From: Pontixanthobacter gangjinensis
GTDB lineage: Bacteria; Pseudomonadota; Alphaproteobacteria; Sphingomonadales; Sphingomonadaceae
Assembly: GCF_009827545.1 (NCBI RefSeq)
Contig: NZ_WTYS01000001.1
Coordinates: 2,567,772-2,631,771 of the forward strand
Reading direction: 5' to 3'
DNA: 64,000 nucleotides
In this document: piece after piece, positions 17,115-25,546 of the stretch
Position numbering within the stretch: position 1 is the stretch's first letter
How the letters are laid out: each line of letters begins with the position of its first letter
Notes under the pieces: generated by a model
What the model was told of the DNA's origin: nothing
What the model saw: only the letters and a program-made list of their open reading frames with translations
Database searches by the model: none
Position numbers and translations under genes: made by a program

Positions 17115-17710
17115 GCTGCTGTCAGTCTAACCGCAACTTGTCTCCGATTGGCAAATCTTTCCCCTTCCCCAACATTCGTCAGACCATAAGGTTTTGCCAC
17201 TCAGCCAGGGCAGCCGAGCGGGCGGTCTTGTAAGTTTGTCTGTCGATTAGATGGCGTTGGGAATTAAAGTGTTTATGGACATTGGCGTGGACGGAAGCGA
17301 ACTTCTATAGCGATTTTATCTGTCGAAATCTGAGCATCGCTCGCTCTCGTCGTCGAAACGGTAAGTGCGAATTCTCGACCCGATTGTTCTTCCACCGCCC
17401 TACTTTCTGGCGATCGAGATTACCAAGATCACGCATTGCTGCAGGGTATGATTTGAGCCCGTCGGAAACGATCCGCTCCACTGGACCATGCCGCTTCAGG
17501 GCCTTCTTCATAAAGCCTAGCGCCGCCTTTTTGTCCCGCTTCTTCGTGACGTAGCTCTCGAGGATCTCACTCTCTTAGTCGACCGCTCGCCAAAGGTAAT
17601 GCATCTTACCATTGATCTTCACATAGACCTCATCGAAGTGCCATTTCCATTCGCGAAAACCCCACATGCGGCTGATCCGCTGGGGTTTCACATCGGCAGC
17701 GAACAGAAGG
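17115..17710 (-). pseudogene. IS6-family transposase, decayed copy
   Basis: From GCTGCTGTCAGTCTAACC (17115) inward this matches the IS6 copies closely, including the C-terminal stretch NNRVENSHLPFRRRERAML. The transposase frame is broken by at least two in-frame stops (after RQIKSL, and within what should be DQEGEIL). The N-terminal third and the left end are missing, cut off close to the stop of the LytTR gene. It cannot make active transposase. This accounts for most of the gap between the TPR and LytTR genes. Confidence 0.8.
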
Positions 17711-17743
17711 CCGACGCATCATTTTCGAGAAACGCATCGGCCA

Positions 17744-19252
17744 TCAACTCAAGGCCTGCCTTACTTGCGGCATTATGCGGCGGCTAACCGGAACTGCGGC
17801 GCCATCTTCCAGCGTCAACGTCCCCGTCCCTGCTGCGTCGCGGTCAAGCTTTTGCACGAATTTGGAGTTGACCAAAAATGACCGGTGCACGCGCAGAAAT
17901 GTCTGCGGCAACGTCTCTTCCAGTTCCGACAATGTGGCGGAATGCAAGATCACACGACCATCAACCAAAACCATTTCGGCATAGCCGCCAGCACTCCGGC
18001 AGAAGAGAATTTCGTTCGTCTTAATACGATCGATCCTGCCTGCGCTGGAAACCGCGATCTCGCTGCCGTCGTCGCGTTCATTTGCCTGCTCGAGCGCAAG
18101 CGCAAGCCGGTCGGCACGCCGCGCCTCCAAAGCGTGTTCGCGCGTTTCGCGCGCCAGTGCGAAGCCCTTTTCAACAAAAAGCAACAGCAGGAATGCAGCA
18201 ACAAGATAATAGAATATGCGATCAAGGAATAGCGACGGGAACACCAGGATGGCTGTCACGAAAGTGGCCAGAATCAGGAAGTAAACGAATGCTCGATTTA
18301 TGCGCTGATATGTCCAGAAGCCAGTCGCAATCAGGCTAACCATCATGGGGACCAGCATGCCAAACTCTGCCTTCTGGTCAAATCCGGGCGCCAAGTAGAC
18401 GGTCATTGTTGTAAGCGCTGAGGTCACGACGAGTGCTCCGAAAAGGAAACTTGTCCTGAATGTGCTAAGCACATGAAAGGCTACTGTCAGGCCGAAACTG
18501 GCGGAGAACAGGACAATCATTGCCAAGCGGAAATCGTGAGTCGGATATAGGTAAGGATCAATCCCGCGGTACACTTCTGCGACCAGCTGCCCGGCGGTAA
18601 AAAGGCACATTAGACTGAATGTGATCGCTTGTCTGCGCGCTGGTCCGATTAGGCCCATAACTCCGAAGAATACCGCGCCAAGGATGAAAATTCCCAGCGT
18701 CAGGAGAGACGGTACGTAATGCCGCAAAAAATCATCGGTCAGCGGACGCGAAACTCCGATCGCGATCATGTGAATGGGGTTCTCAAGGTGCAGGTATCCT
18801 CGATGTGAAGACGCCTTGATCAAAACCTCGTTGTTTCCCACCCTCAGTAGCGATTGATCCAGGTAGAAGGTCGCATCCATAAGTCCCGGAATTTCGTCAT
18901 TGGCATCGATCCCTGGCCTGCCATTTCGTCCAATGAACTCGCCGTTGAGGTAAACCTCGCTAGCCATTTTTCCCGATACGAACAGCGCGAGTGGCTGGTT
19001 TTCAGGACCGGTCCTATTCTCCAGCCGAATGTTACCCCTGATCCAAATCTGTGCTTCTTGCGGATCGACTTCGAACGCCGAAACTGTTTCGCAATTGGGG
19101 CCTGAGAAATCGGGAGGGGAATGTTCGTCAGAAAGAGCCGGACAAACGGCGACCTCCTCGTAGTCCATAAAGGATCTCGCATGAGCGCTCGCGGAGAGAA
19201 AGCTCAGACACAGAATTCCGGCAATGATCGTTCGAAGGGTCATGATCAGCAT
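17744..19252 (-). CDS. Seven-transmembrane sensor with LytTR DNA-binding domain
   Basis: A 502-residue membrane-bound transcription regulator. A signal peptide (LRTIIAGILCLSFLSASAHA) is followed by a periplasmic beta-sandwich of about 150 residues, roughly seven transmembrane helices (about 170-360), a short coiled segment rich in Arg and Ala, and a C-terminal LytTR domain (IDRIKTNEILFCRSAGGYAEM to RVHRSFLVNSKFVQKL). The layout resembles 7TMR-DISM sensors with LytTR output, found in sphingomonads. It is divergent from the peptidase gene at 19394 with a gap of about 140 bases, which it may control. An ATG at 19288 is also possible. Confidence 0.8.
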   Translation of the reverse strand: MLIMTLRTIIAGILCLSFLSASAHARSFMDYEEVAVCPALSDEHSPPDFSGPNCETVSAFEVDPQEAQIWIRGNIRLENRTGPENQPLALFVSGKMASEVYLNGEFIGRNGRPGIDANDEIPGLMDATFYLDQSLLRVGNNEVLIKASSHRGYLHLENPIHMIAIGVSRPLTDDFLRHYVPSLLTLGIFILGAVFFGVMGLIGPARRQAITFSLMCLFTAGQLVAEVYRGIDPYLYPTHDFRLAMIVLFSASFGLTVAFHVLSTFRTSFLFGALVVTSALTTMTVYLAPGFDQKAEFGMLVPMMVSLIATGFWTYQRINRAFVYFLILATFVTAILVFPSLFLDRIFYYLVAAFLLLLFVEKGFALARETREHALEARRADRLALALEQANERDDGSEIAVSSAGRIDRIKTNEILFCRSAGGYAEMVLVDGRVILHSATLSELEETLPQTFLRVHRSFLVNSKFVQKLDRDAAGTGTLTLEDGAAVPVSRRIMPQVRQALS

Positions 19253-19393
19253 GACCCCTCCATAGAACAAGTGCACGCCGCCGCACATAACCGCTTAAGG
19301 GAAATAGGCGACCACTCAGGCGAAACCCCCTGCGGAAGCTGGCCCAAGGCCTTAGATCTCTGGCACCTTCTCTGACAATAATTGGTAGTGATT

Positions 19394-20869
19394 ATGAAAC
19401 TCAGGACTGCGCTCTTGCCTATGCTTCTTCTTGGATGCTCAACTCCGCTCTTGGCGCAGTCTGATGCTCACTCTTTCCCGCTTCAGGAGAAAGCCGTAAG
19501 TTTCACATCCGATGCCGGGCAAACTGTTGAGGCGTTAGAAGGCAGTTTCAGTGTGCCAGAAAACCGTACTGACCCAGATAGCAGGACATTGACGCTGCGG
19601 TATGTTCGGTTCGCGGCGACAGGGGACAAACCGGGTTCCCCGATCGTCTATCTTGCTGGTGGCCCCGGAGGATCAGGTATCGCTACTGCCAAAGGTCGAA
19701 GGTTCGACCTCTTCATGGCCATGCTCGAATTTGGAGATGTGATCGCCTTTGATCAACGTGGCACAGGCGCGTCCAACGATCTGCCCACTTGTGTTTCCTC
19801 GCAGACGCTGCCTGCAACGACTGTGATCCCGGACGAAGCCTACCTTACGATTCAAAAAGCAGCACTGCGGGAGTGCTTGGGCTTTTGGTCGGAAGAAGGT
19901 GTCGATGTCGGCGGCTACAACACTCTTGAGAGCGTTGCAGATCTCAAAGCGCTCAGGGTCCATCTTGGAGCGGAAAAGCTTACTCTGTGGGGCATTTCTT
20001 ATGGATCCCACTTAGCGCTGGCTGCGGTCAAAGAGATGGAAGATCGCATCGAAAGAGTCGTAATCGCAAGCGCGGAGGGACTCGATCAAACCATCAAACT
20101 GCCAGCACGCACCGACGAATATTTTACTCGCGTGCAGCAGGCCATCAACACCCAACCACAGACCCGCGAGGCATTTCCGGACATCATCGCCATGATACGC
20201 CGCGTGCACGACCAGCTAGATCGCGAACCGATCATGCTTTCAGTCTCGCTGCGTAATGGGACGGTGAAAGACTACTTGTGGCAGCGTCGTGATATGCAGC
20301 AGGCTGCGTCTGGTGCCATTTCCGATCCGGTCCCGCTTAGCCTGCTCTTGCAGATCTACGCCGGACTGGACAAAGGTGATACTTCGATACTCAGCGCGGT
20401 GGCGCCATATTTCGTTGACAGCTCGGATCAGGTTTCAATGCGACCGATGTCTGTGCTCATGGACATTGCGTCTGGCACAGATTCGAACCGGCGGGCGCTA
20501 ATCCAGTCCCAAGCGAGAACATCATTACTGGGCCCATTTTTGAACCAGCCGGTCGAACTCGAAGATGTCGATCCTTCGCTCGTTCTCGAAGCTGAATTTC
20601 GTACCAATCCCGTTTCTGACGTGCCCCTCCTTCTATTGAGTGGCACTCTGGATGGTCGCACGTATCTGGAAAGTCAGCGCGAAGCTGTGGCAGGGTTTTC
20701 AAACGCGCAAGCAGTGACAATTCACAATGTTGGCCACAATCTGTTTATGGCATCGCCTGAAGTAACCGAGACCATTCAGGAGTTTATGCGAGGCAAGAAT
20801 GTAGATGGTTGCGAAATTGATTTCTCGCTTACAGATCTAATGACTGCTGGCTTCAGCATGCTGAGATAA
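19394..20869 (+). CDS. Alpha/beta hydrolase, TAP-like peptidase, lipoprotein signal
   Basis: A 491-residue hydrolase. The N-terminus MKLRTALLPMLLLGC ends in a lipobox-like LLLGC, so it is secreted and probably lipidated. The oxyanion region is YLAGGPGGSG, the nucleophile elbow is WGISYGSH, and the C-terminal part carries PLLLLSGTLDGRT with the acid and HNVGHNL with the histidine, the plan of tripeptidyl-aminopeptidase-like (TAP) hydrolases. The likely role is trimming of short peptides in the periplasm. It is divergent from the LytTR sensor gene. Confidence 0.8.
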   Translation: MKLRTALLPMLLLGCSTPLLAQSDAHSFPLQEKAVSFTSDAGQTVEALEGSFSVPENRTDPDSRTLTLRYVRFAATGDKPGSPIVYLAGGPGGSGIATAKGRRFDLFMAMLEFGDVIAFDQRGTGASNDLPTCVSSQTLPATTVIPDEAYLTIQKAALRECLGFWSEEGVDVGGYNTLESVADLKALRVHLGAEKLTLWGISYGSHLALAAVKEMEDRIERVVIASAEGLDQTIKLPARTDEYFTRVQQAINTQPQTREAFPDIIAMIRRVHDQLDREPIMLSVSLRNGTVKDYLWQRRDMQQAASGAISDPVPLSLLLQIYAGLDKGDTSILSAVAPYFVDSSDQVSMRPMSVLMDIASGTDSNRRALIQSQARTSLLGPFLNQPVELEDVDPSLVLEAEFRTNPVSDVPLLLLSGTLDGRTYLESQREAVAGFSNAQAVTIHNVGHNLFMASPEVTETIQEFMRGKNVDGCEIDFSLTDLMTAGFSMLR

Positions 20870-20913
20870 CGGAGCGCCAGCTACCGTCGCCGCTTGACGA
20901 GACGGGAGGTCAA

Positions 20914-21040
20914 GCGTCCGCTTTCCACTCAAATTGCAGTTATTCAGTAGCGCTGGACATTGAACCAAGAGCGGACTGGCCGTTAATCCGACTTTTCAGA
21001 CAAAAGCGGCTGGTCAGCTAACGACCCATTTGCGGCCTTT
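20914..21040. repeat. Dispersed repeat (TGTCCGC/GCGGACA family), unit 1
   Basis: One of several units of about 127 bases in this window. They open with (A)TGTCCGCTTTCCAC, contain AGCGGACTGGC in the middle and CAGACAAAAGCGGCTGG later, and close with CTAACGACCCATTTGCGG. The ends are inverted repeats of each other. This unit has lost the final ACATT. No coding capacity is seen. Confidence 0.7.
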
Positions 21041-21063
21041 GCTTCTACGTGTAATCTCTATGT

Positions 21064-21231
21064 ATGCGGATGAGACAATATTTGGCGGTTGTGGTCATAA
21101 CAATCGCCGCAGTATACGTTGGATGGTGGCTTAGAGGCCAGTCAGACATTGATGCATGCCTAGACGCTGGCGGACGCTGGGAAACAAGAGGTAGCTACTG
21201 CACTGGCGCTATTTTCGGTCCGATGGAATAG
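21064..21231 (+). CDS. Small membrane-anchored protein
   Basis: A 55-residue frame beginning MRMRQYLAVVVITIAAVYVG, a single N-terminal membrane anchor. It is followed by a short exported-looking segment with two cysteines (DACLDAGGRWETRGSYC). The pattern of anchor followed by DxCLDxGGRW is one I associate with small sphingomonad proteins of unknown role. The stop codon touches the next dispersed repeat. A start three codons in (21070) is equally possible. Confidence 0.5.
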   Translation: MRMRQYLAVVVITIAAVYVGWWLRGQSDIDACLDAGGRWETRGSYCTGAIFGPME

Positions 21232-21356
21232 TCCGCTTTCCACCCCAGAAACAGCCGCTGTACGGTCATATAGCGCGTGCCGCTATCGGACTGGCAGCTA
21301 GTTAGGTTTCGGCACTGAGAGCGGCCCGTCGGCCAATGACCCAGTTGCGGATTTTG
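21231..21356. repeat. Dispersed repeat, unit 2
   Basis: Opens GTCCGCTTTCCACCCCAG and closes AATGACCCAGTTGCGGATTTTG. The middle is diverged (GAGAGCGGCCCGTCGG for the usual AAAGCGGCTGGTC). It separates the two small membrane protein genes. Confidence 0.6.
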
Positions 21357-21379
21357 TATTGCTGACCTAGACATGGGGG

Positions 21380-21646
21380 ATGCCTCGCAAGTCGAAGAAG
21401 CGGAGAACTAAAGCGTCGCGCCCGCGTGATGTGTCGCCCTCGCTAGTTCATCGCATTGCATTCCCCACGCTTGGATGGGCCATTCTCGGTCTCGGCGCAG
21501 CTATTTCCACCCGTCCATCTCGTTTAGCGATGCTATTTTCAGGTGAGGTGGAGTGGTGGCGGCTTACTTTATTTTTCGTTGTGTTGGTTGCGCTCAGTGC
21601 CACTGTAGCTGTCTGCAATGACTGGAGGAGTAGGCGAAAAAGCTAA
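21380..21646 (+). CDS. Hypothetical small membrane protein
   Basis: An 88-residue protein. A strongly basic N-terminus (PRKSKKRRTKASRPRD) is followed by two hydrophobic segments (about residues 29-46 and 57-78) and a basic tail. No family is recognised. It lies between two dispersed repeats, and its stop codon adjoins unit 3. The run of G before the ATG is too close to be a normal ribosome-binding site, so expression is uncertain. Confidence 0.4.
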   Translation: MPRKSKKRRTKASRPRDVSPSLVHRIAFPTLGWAILGLGAAISTRPSRLAMLFSGEVEWWRLTLFFVVLVALSATVAVCNDWRSRRKS

Positions 21647-21772
21647 TGTCCGCTTCCCACCCCAATAACGGACATTCAGCACGACCTTGTATTTTGTCAA
21701 AAGCGGACTGGCGGCGAACCCTACGTTTCAGATAAAAGCCGACATTCTGCTAACGACCCAATTGCGGACATT
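21646..21772. repeat. Dispersed repeat, unit 3
   Basis: A complete unit: ATGTCCGCTTCCCACCCC at the left, AGCGGACTGGCGGCGAACCC in the middle, and CTAACGACCCAATTGCGGACATT at the right in a continuous run. It shows the terminal inverted repeat AATGTCCGC/GCGGACATT clearly. Confidence 0.75.
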
Positions 21773-21862
21773 CCGAGGGCCGGGGGTGACTGCGGGTTAC
21801 GTGCCTGTTAGGTGAGACCGGTAATGGCGATCGGAAGTCGATCAGCCTTCAGGAGAGTATGC

Positions 21863-22261
21863 GTGCTTTTTCACACCATGGTCGGATCGAACGACATTGA
21901 ACGATCCAAGCGCTTCTACGACACAGTGCTCGGCACCTTGGGTGCAGGGGAAGGGACGCGGAACATCGCCGACAGCGGCCATACCCGTCTGATCTACAAT
22001 AACGGCAACGGAACCAACTTCATCGTCAGCCAGCCGATCAACGACGAACCGGCAAGCGTCGCCAACGGCAGCACAGTCGCCTTTTCCTGCGACTCGTCCG
22101 AGCAGGTGAAGCAGCTTCACGATACCGCCGTTGCCGCTGGCGGAACCTCGATCGAAGCTCCGCCAGGACCGCGCGCAACTGCCTCCATGGGCACCATCGA
22201 ACTGGCCTATTTTCGTGATCCCGACGGCAACAAACTGTGCGGAATTCATTTTCCTGCCTGA
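21863..22261 (+). CDS. VOC-family (glyoxalase/dioxygenase fold) protein
   Basis: A 132-residue single-domain VOC protein: HTMVGSNDIERSKRFYDTVLG at the start, paired beta-alpha-beta-beta-beta modules, and the typical end AYFRDPDGNKLCGIHF. The GTG at 21863 is chosen because AGGAG stands seven bases upstream and the fold begins there. An ATG at 21812 would add 17 residues of no recognisable fold. The substrate cannot be told; such proteins bind a metal and act as lyases, dioxygenases or resistance proteins. Confidence 0.75.
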   Translation: MLFHTMVGSNDIERSKRFYDTVLGTLGAGEGTRNIADSGHTRLIYNNGNGTNFIVSQPINDEPASVANGSTVAFSCDSSEQVKQLHDTAVAAGGTSIEAPPGPRATASMGTIELAYFRDPDGNKLCGIHFPA

Positions 22262-22318
22262 TCCGTCCGGCACGGGTCTGCTTCTAAACCTAGCGGACCT
22301 CGATCATGCGATCCCGCG

Positions 22319-22445
22319 AATGTCCGCTTTCCACCCCATAAGCTGACATTCAGAGCGCCTAGGATTTTGCTAGAAGCGGACCGGCGGCGAACCCTACGTT
22401 TCAGACAAAAGCGGCTGGTCAGCTAACGACCCATAGTCGGACATT
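22319..22445. repeat. Dispersed repeat, unit 4
   Basis: Opens AATGTCCGCTTTCCACCCC and closes CTAACGACCCATAGTCGGACATT. The interior shares AAAAGCGGCTGGTCAG with unit 1. It lies downstream of the VOC gene. Confidence 0.7.
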
Positions 22446-22765
22446 CAGAAAGCGGCTTGGAGTTGGATTACTAACGGTCCGCTATTGGGCGTCTCGCGCA
22501 CGGCACCAAATGTCTTCGATTGGGTCGTAAAGCAGCCAACCAATAATCGTAAAGCGGTTTATGTAAAGGCCCTCTTAGATTGAAGTCGAGCATCTAGTTG
22601 AGGCTAAGTCCAACGAAAATCAAAGTGGACACTCGTATGGAAAGCGTCAATTAAGGGCCGGCCCGAATGACCCAAAATAATTTTGTGAACGTCTGTTTCT
22701 CACCAAATTATAAGCGTCACCGTGATCGATCGGAGACGCTTTGGCGTGAGGCTGCTCCTTCAGTG
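22446..22765. other. Stretch without a recognisable gene
   Basis: No convincing coding frame is seen. The only structure is a stem-loop with perfect seven-base arms AAGCGTC (22712-22718) and GACGCTT (22735-22741). It lies just downstream of the acyl-CoA ligase remnant on the minus strand and may be that gene's old terminator. Confidence 0.4.
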
Positions 22766-22825
22766 CTACTCGAACTTTGTCTTCAAATCTTTCTTGAGAA
22801 TTTTTCCATTCGCGTTGCGTGGCAG
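22766..22825 (-). pseudogene. Acyl-CoA synthetase/ligase, extreme 3' end
   Basis: The minus strand reads LPRNANGKILKKDLKTKFE and stop. This is the conserved C-terminal motif (P-R-N-x-x-G-K-I-L-K) of AMP-forming acyl-CoA synthetases, with the catalytic lysine. The rest of the gene is cut off exactly at the end of the adjacent IS6 copy and is not found on its other side, so the insertion was accompanied by deletion or rearrangement. Confidence 0.7.
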
Positions 22826-23666
22826 GGTGCTGTCAGTCTAATCGCAACTTGTCTCCGATTTGCAAAGCTCTCCCCTGCCCCAACAATAGTCAGGCCATTA
22901 GATTTTGCCACTCGGCCAATGCGGCTGAGCGGGCGGTCTTGTAGGTTTGTCTGTCGACGAAGTGGCGCTGGGAGTTGAAGTGGTTGTGGACATTGGCGTG
23001 AACCGAAGCGAACTTTTGTAACGATTTCATCTGTCGGAATCTGAGCATCGCGCGCTCTCGTCGTCGAAACGGCAGGTGGCTATTCTCCACCCTGTTATTG
23101 GCCCAGCGGCCGATCTCCTGCTTATCGTCATTACCAAGATCATCCATCGCAGCTTTGTAGGAACGCAGTCCGTCGGTGACGATCTCAGCAGGCGAGCCGT
23201 GGCGCTTCATCGCCTTCTTCATGAAGCGCAGCGCCGCCTTCTTATCTCGTTTCTTGGTGACGTAGCTCTCGAGGATCTCGCCCTCTTGGTCGACCGCTCG
23301 CCACAGGTAGTGCATCTCACCATTGATCTTCACATAGACCTCATCGAGGTGCCATTTCCATTGGCGGAAACCGCGCATCCGGCTGATCCGCTGGCGTTTC
23401 ACATCGGCGGCGAACAGCGGACCAAATCGGTTCCACCAGTTCCGGACCGTCTCGTGGCAGATGTCGATTCCACGCTCGGACAACAGATCTTCCACGTTTC
23501 TCAGCGACAGAGGGAAGCGGACGTACATCATCACGACCAGGCGGATGATCTCAGGCGATGAGTTGAAATATCGGAACGGACTAGCTGGTTTCTTGGGTCT
23601 GGCCATCGCCCTAACCTAGCTGATCAGGCGCGATACGCTAGCCGGTGCATTTGCTCTGACAATGCC
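22826..23666 (-). mobile_element. IS6-family insertion sequence, copy A
   Basis: An 841-base element. The right end is GGTGCTGTCA; the other end, on the plus strand, reads TCTGACAATGCC and is slightly degraded against the TGACAGCACC of other copies. It holds one transposase gene. The flanking bases (CGTGGCAG and ATCAAGTG) do not form a target duplication. The element separates the acyl-CoA ligase remnant from an RHS toxin tip. Confidence 0.85.
22890..23606 (-). CDS. IS6-family transposase (copy A)
   Basis: A 238-residue DDE transposase. An N-terminal helix-turn-helix (LRNVEDLLSERGIDICHETV) is followed by the catalytic core with Asp in WHLDEVYVKI, Asp in EIVTDGLRSY and Glu in NNRVENSH. All three acidic residues are present, so it is probably active. 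Compared with the other copies it carries KRHGSPAEIV and DLGNDDKQEIGRWANNR, making it the most divergent intact copy. Confidence 0.9.
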   Translation of the reverse strand: MARPKKPASPFRYFNSSPEIIRLVVMMYVRFPLSLRNVEDLLSERGIDICHETVRNWWNRFGPLFAADVKRQRISRMRGFRQWKWHLDEVYVKINGEMHYLWRAVDQEGEILESYVTKKRDKKAALRFMKKAMKRHGSPAEIVTDGLRSYKAAMDDLGNDDKQEIGRWANNRVENSHLPFRRRERAMLRFRQMKSLQKFASVHANVHNHFNSQRHFVDRQTYKTARSAALAEWQNLMA

Positions 23667-23671
23667 ATCAA

Positions 23672-24082
23672 GTGGCTTCAATTGAAAAGCTAACGGATCG
23701 AATGATTCAATCTAAAACAGACGAGTCAGGCCTTGAGATAGAATTCGGCGCTAACATATTTTTTTCAGATCAAGATGACTCGATATGGGCCTTTGTGCAC
23801 AAGGGGAAACATGGGTCGGTTGAAATGACATCTAAAAAATTCGGCATGACTCATTATAGATCAGCGCATACTCATAGTGGAATGGGGGCTGATGATACAA
23901 TGGCCTCGGAAGCTCGAGTGCTGCTTGGGCTCCGCCCAAGCTACACTCCGCTCAGGTCCGAGGCTAGTCCAGAGGATAAAGCAGCAAAAAGGGCAAGCGG
24001 ATCAAGAGGCCGTTTTGTGTTTTTCCAAAGGCGTTACTTAGGCGGGCACAAGTTATCTGCTTGGGAAGAGTTTTCATACTAA
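23672..24082 (+). CDS. Orphan RHS-type toxin domain (tip 4), core removed
   Basis: A 136-residue protein starting five bases after the IS6 end, with no RHS core left upstream. It contains RSAHTHSGMGADDTMASEA and a basic stretch KAAKRASGSRGRFVFFQRR. The His-rich AHTHSG segment could be catalytic, but no family can be named. It is taken as a toxin domain because a hydrophobic immunity-type gene follows eight bases later, as in the other tips. IS6 insertion probably removed its RHS part. Confidence 0.45.
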   Translation: MASIEKLTDRMIQSKTDESGLEIEFGANIFFSDQDDSIWAFVHKGKHGSVEMTSKKFGMTHYRSAHTHSGMGADDTMASEARVLLGLRPSYTPLRSEASPEDKAAKRASGSRGRFVFFQRRYLGGHKLSAWEEFSY

Positions 24083-24090
24083 AGGTCATT

Positions 24091-24513
24091 ATGCTGAACA
24101 CATCTATAAAAATTATTTTCCGCATATTCTATCTAGCATCTATCGCCATAGCTGCTGTATCAATATTTGGGTATATAGGTAGAATCAGGGAAGGAATTCC
24201 CGAAAACGGTTATCCATATAGAGTGGTTTTGTATCTTTTCTTGTATGTTGCTTTCATTTTATCAGTTTTTGTGAACTCTAGAATAAGACCTTTATATATC
24301 ATTGTAAGTTCTTTGATAATATCTATCGTAATCACTTTCGGAGTATATGAAATTTGGTCTTCTGCAGGTCATCCAAGTAATCTTTCGCAACTTATGGCTA
24401 ATGCATTCTTGAGCGACATTCTATTTTCTGTTGCGTTAGCGGGACTTTATGCATCTAATATTATTGGAGCGTATATTATCTTAAGTCAGCGCCGAAAAAA
24501 CCTTAGAAATTAA
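24091..24513 (+). CDS. Membrane protein, probable immunity protein of tip 4
   Basis: A 140-residue protein with four predicted transmembrane helices (about residues 7-28, 45-60, 68-86 and 110-132) and a basic tail (RRKNLRN). It is AT-rich relative to the older genes nearby, like the other immunity candidates. It follows the tip 4 toxin closely. No family is recognised. Confidence 0.5.
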   Translation: MLNTSIKIIFRIFYLASIAIAAVSIFGYIGRIREGIPENGYPYRVVLYLFLYVAFILSVFVNSRIRPLYIIVSSLIISIVITFGVYEIWSSAGHPSNLSQLMANAFLSDILFSVALAGLYASNIIGAYIILSQRRKNLRN

Positions 24514-24602
24514 GGATTACGGTGGAATTACGGTGACACTTTACTTAACCCCTAATTTCTACTCATGGTGGCAGCTTCACCAATTGTGTTGAAAGATCGC
24601 TC

Positions 24603-24704
24603 ATGGCCCGTCTACCCCGAGTTGTCCTTCCAGGAATTCCGCACCATGTGACACAGCGCGGGAATGGGCGGCAGCAGACATTCTTTGAGGAGAATGATTA
24701 TGCG
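24603..24704 (+). pseudogene. REP-associated tyrosine transposase (RAYT), N-terminal fragment
   Basis: The frame MARLPRVVLPGIPHHVTQRG and on to FFEENDYA is the characteristic start of Y1-type transposases of the IS200-like RAYT group, including the HVTQRGN block. It is cut off by IS6 copy B at 24705. The preceding bases (ACGGTGACACTTTACTTAA) are like sequences that often stand before such genes. Confidence 0.75.
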
Positions 24705-25546
24705 GGTGCTGTCAGTCTAATCGCAACTTGTCTCCGATTGGCATAGCACTTCCCTTTCCCGAACATATTTCAGGCCATAAGGTTTTGCCACTCAGCCAAT
24801 GCGGCAGAGCGGGCGGTCTTGTAAGTCTGTCTGTCGATTAGATGGCGTTGGGAGTTGAAATGGTTGTGAACATTTGCGTGGAGCGAAGCGAACTTCTGTA
24901 ACGACTTCATCTGCCGAAATCTGAGCATTGCGCGCTCTCGTCGCCGGAACGGTAAGTGCGAGTTCTCGACCCGATTGTTCTTCCATCTTCCCATCTCGCG
25001 GCGGTTTTCATTCCCGAGATCACGCATCGCAGCTGGATAGGACCGAAGCCCGTCGGTCACGATTTTCTCCGCCTGACCATGCCGCTTCAGTGCCTTCTTC
25101 AGAAACCGCAATGCAGCCTTCTTATCTCGCTTCTTCGTGACGTAGCTCTCGAGGATCTCGCCTTCCTGATCCACCGCCCGCCACAAGTAATGCGTCTCGC
25201 CGTTGATCTTTACAAAGACCTCATCGAGGTGCCAGCGCCAGTTCCGGAAGCCCTTCATCCGGCTAACCCGTTGTCGGCGAATGTCTGCAGCGAACAGCGG
25301 ACCGAACCGGTTCCACCAAAGCCGCACCGTCTCGTGGCATACATCAATCCCGCGCTCGAAGAGTAGATCTTCAACGTTCCGCAAACTCAGAGGAAAGCGG
25401 ACATACATCATCACTACGAGCCGGATGATCTCTGGCGAAGAGTTGAAATAGCGGAACGGACTGGCTGATTTGTTGGGTCTGGGCATCGCCCTGCCCTACC
25501 CAAATAGCGGCGATTTTCAATCAGGTGCATTTGCTTTGACAGCACC
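24705..25546 (-). mobile_element. IS6-family insertion sequence, copy B
   Basis: An element of 842 bases bounded by GGTGCTGTCA (24705) and TGACAGCACC (ending 25546). It joins a RAYT fragment on the left to an RHS core fragment on the right. The flanks TTATGCG and AGCCCGC do not match, so there is no target duplication and the junction arose by IS-mediated deletion or recombination. Confidence 0.9.
24770..25486 (-). CDS. IS6-family transposase (copy B)
   Basis: A 238-residue transposase with an intact DDE set (LDEVFVKI, TDGLRSY, NNRVENSH). It begins MPRPNKSASPFRYFNSSPEI and is nearly identical to copy C at 30986, so these two are the most recently related pair in the window. Confidence 0.9.
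   Translation of the reverse strand: MPRPNKSASPFRYFNSSPEIIRLVVMMYVRFPLSLRNVEDLLFERGIDVCHETVRLWWNRFGPLFAADIRRQRVSRMKGFRNWRWHLDEVFVKINGETHYLWRAVDQEGEILESYVTKKRDKKAALRFLKKALKRHGQAEKIVTDGLRSYPAAMRDLGNENRREMGRWKNNRVENSHLPFRRRERAMLRFRQMKSLQKFASLHANVHNHFNSQRHLIDRQTYKTARSAALAEWQNLMA

Noticed and set aside
22667-22978. A plus-strand frame spanning the IS6 copy A left junction
   Set aside because: It crosses from the acyl-CoA ligase remnant into the IS end, with no conserved residues, and is explained by those two features.
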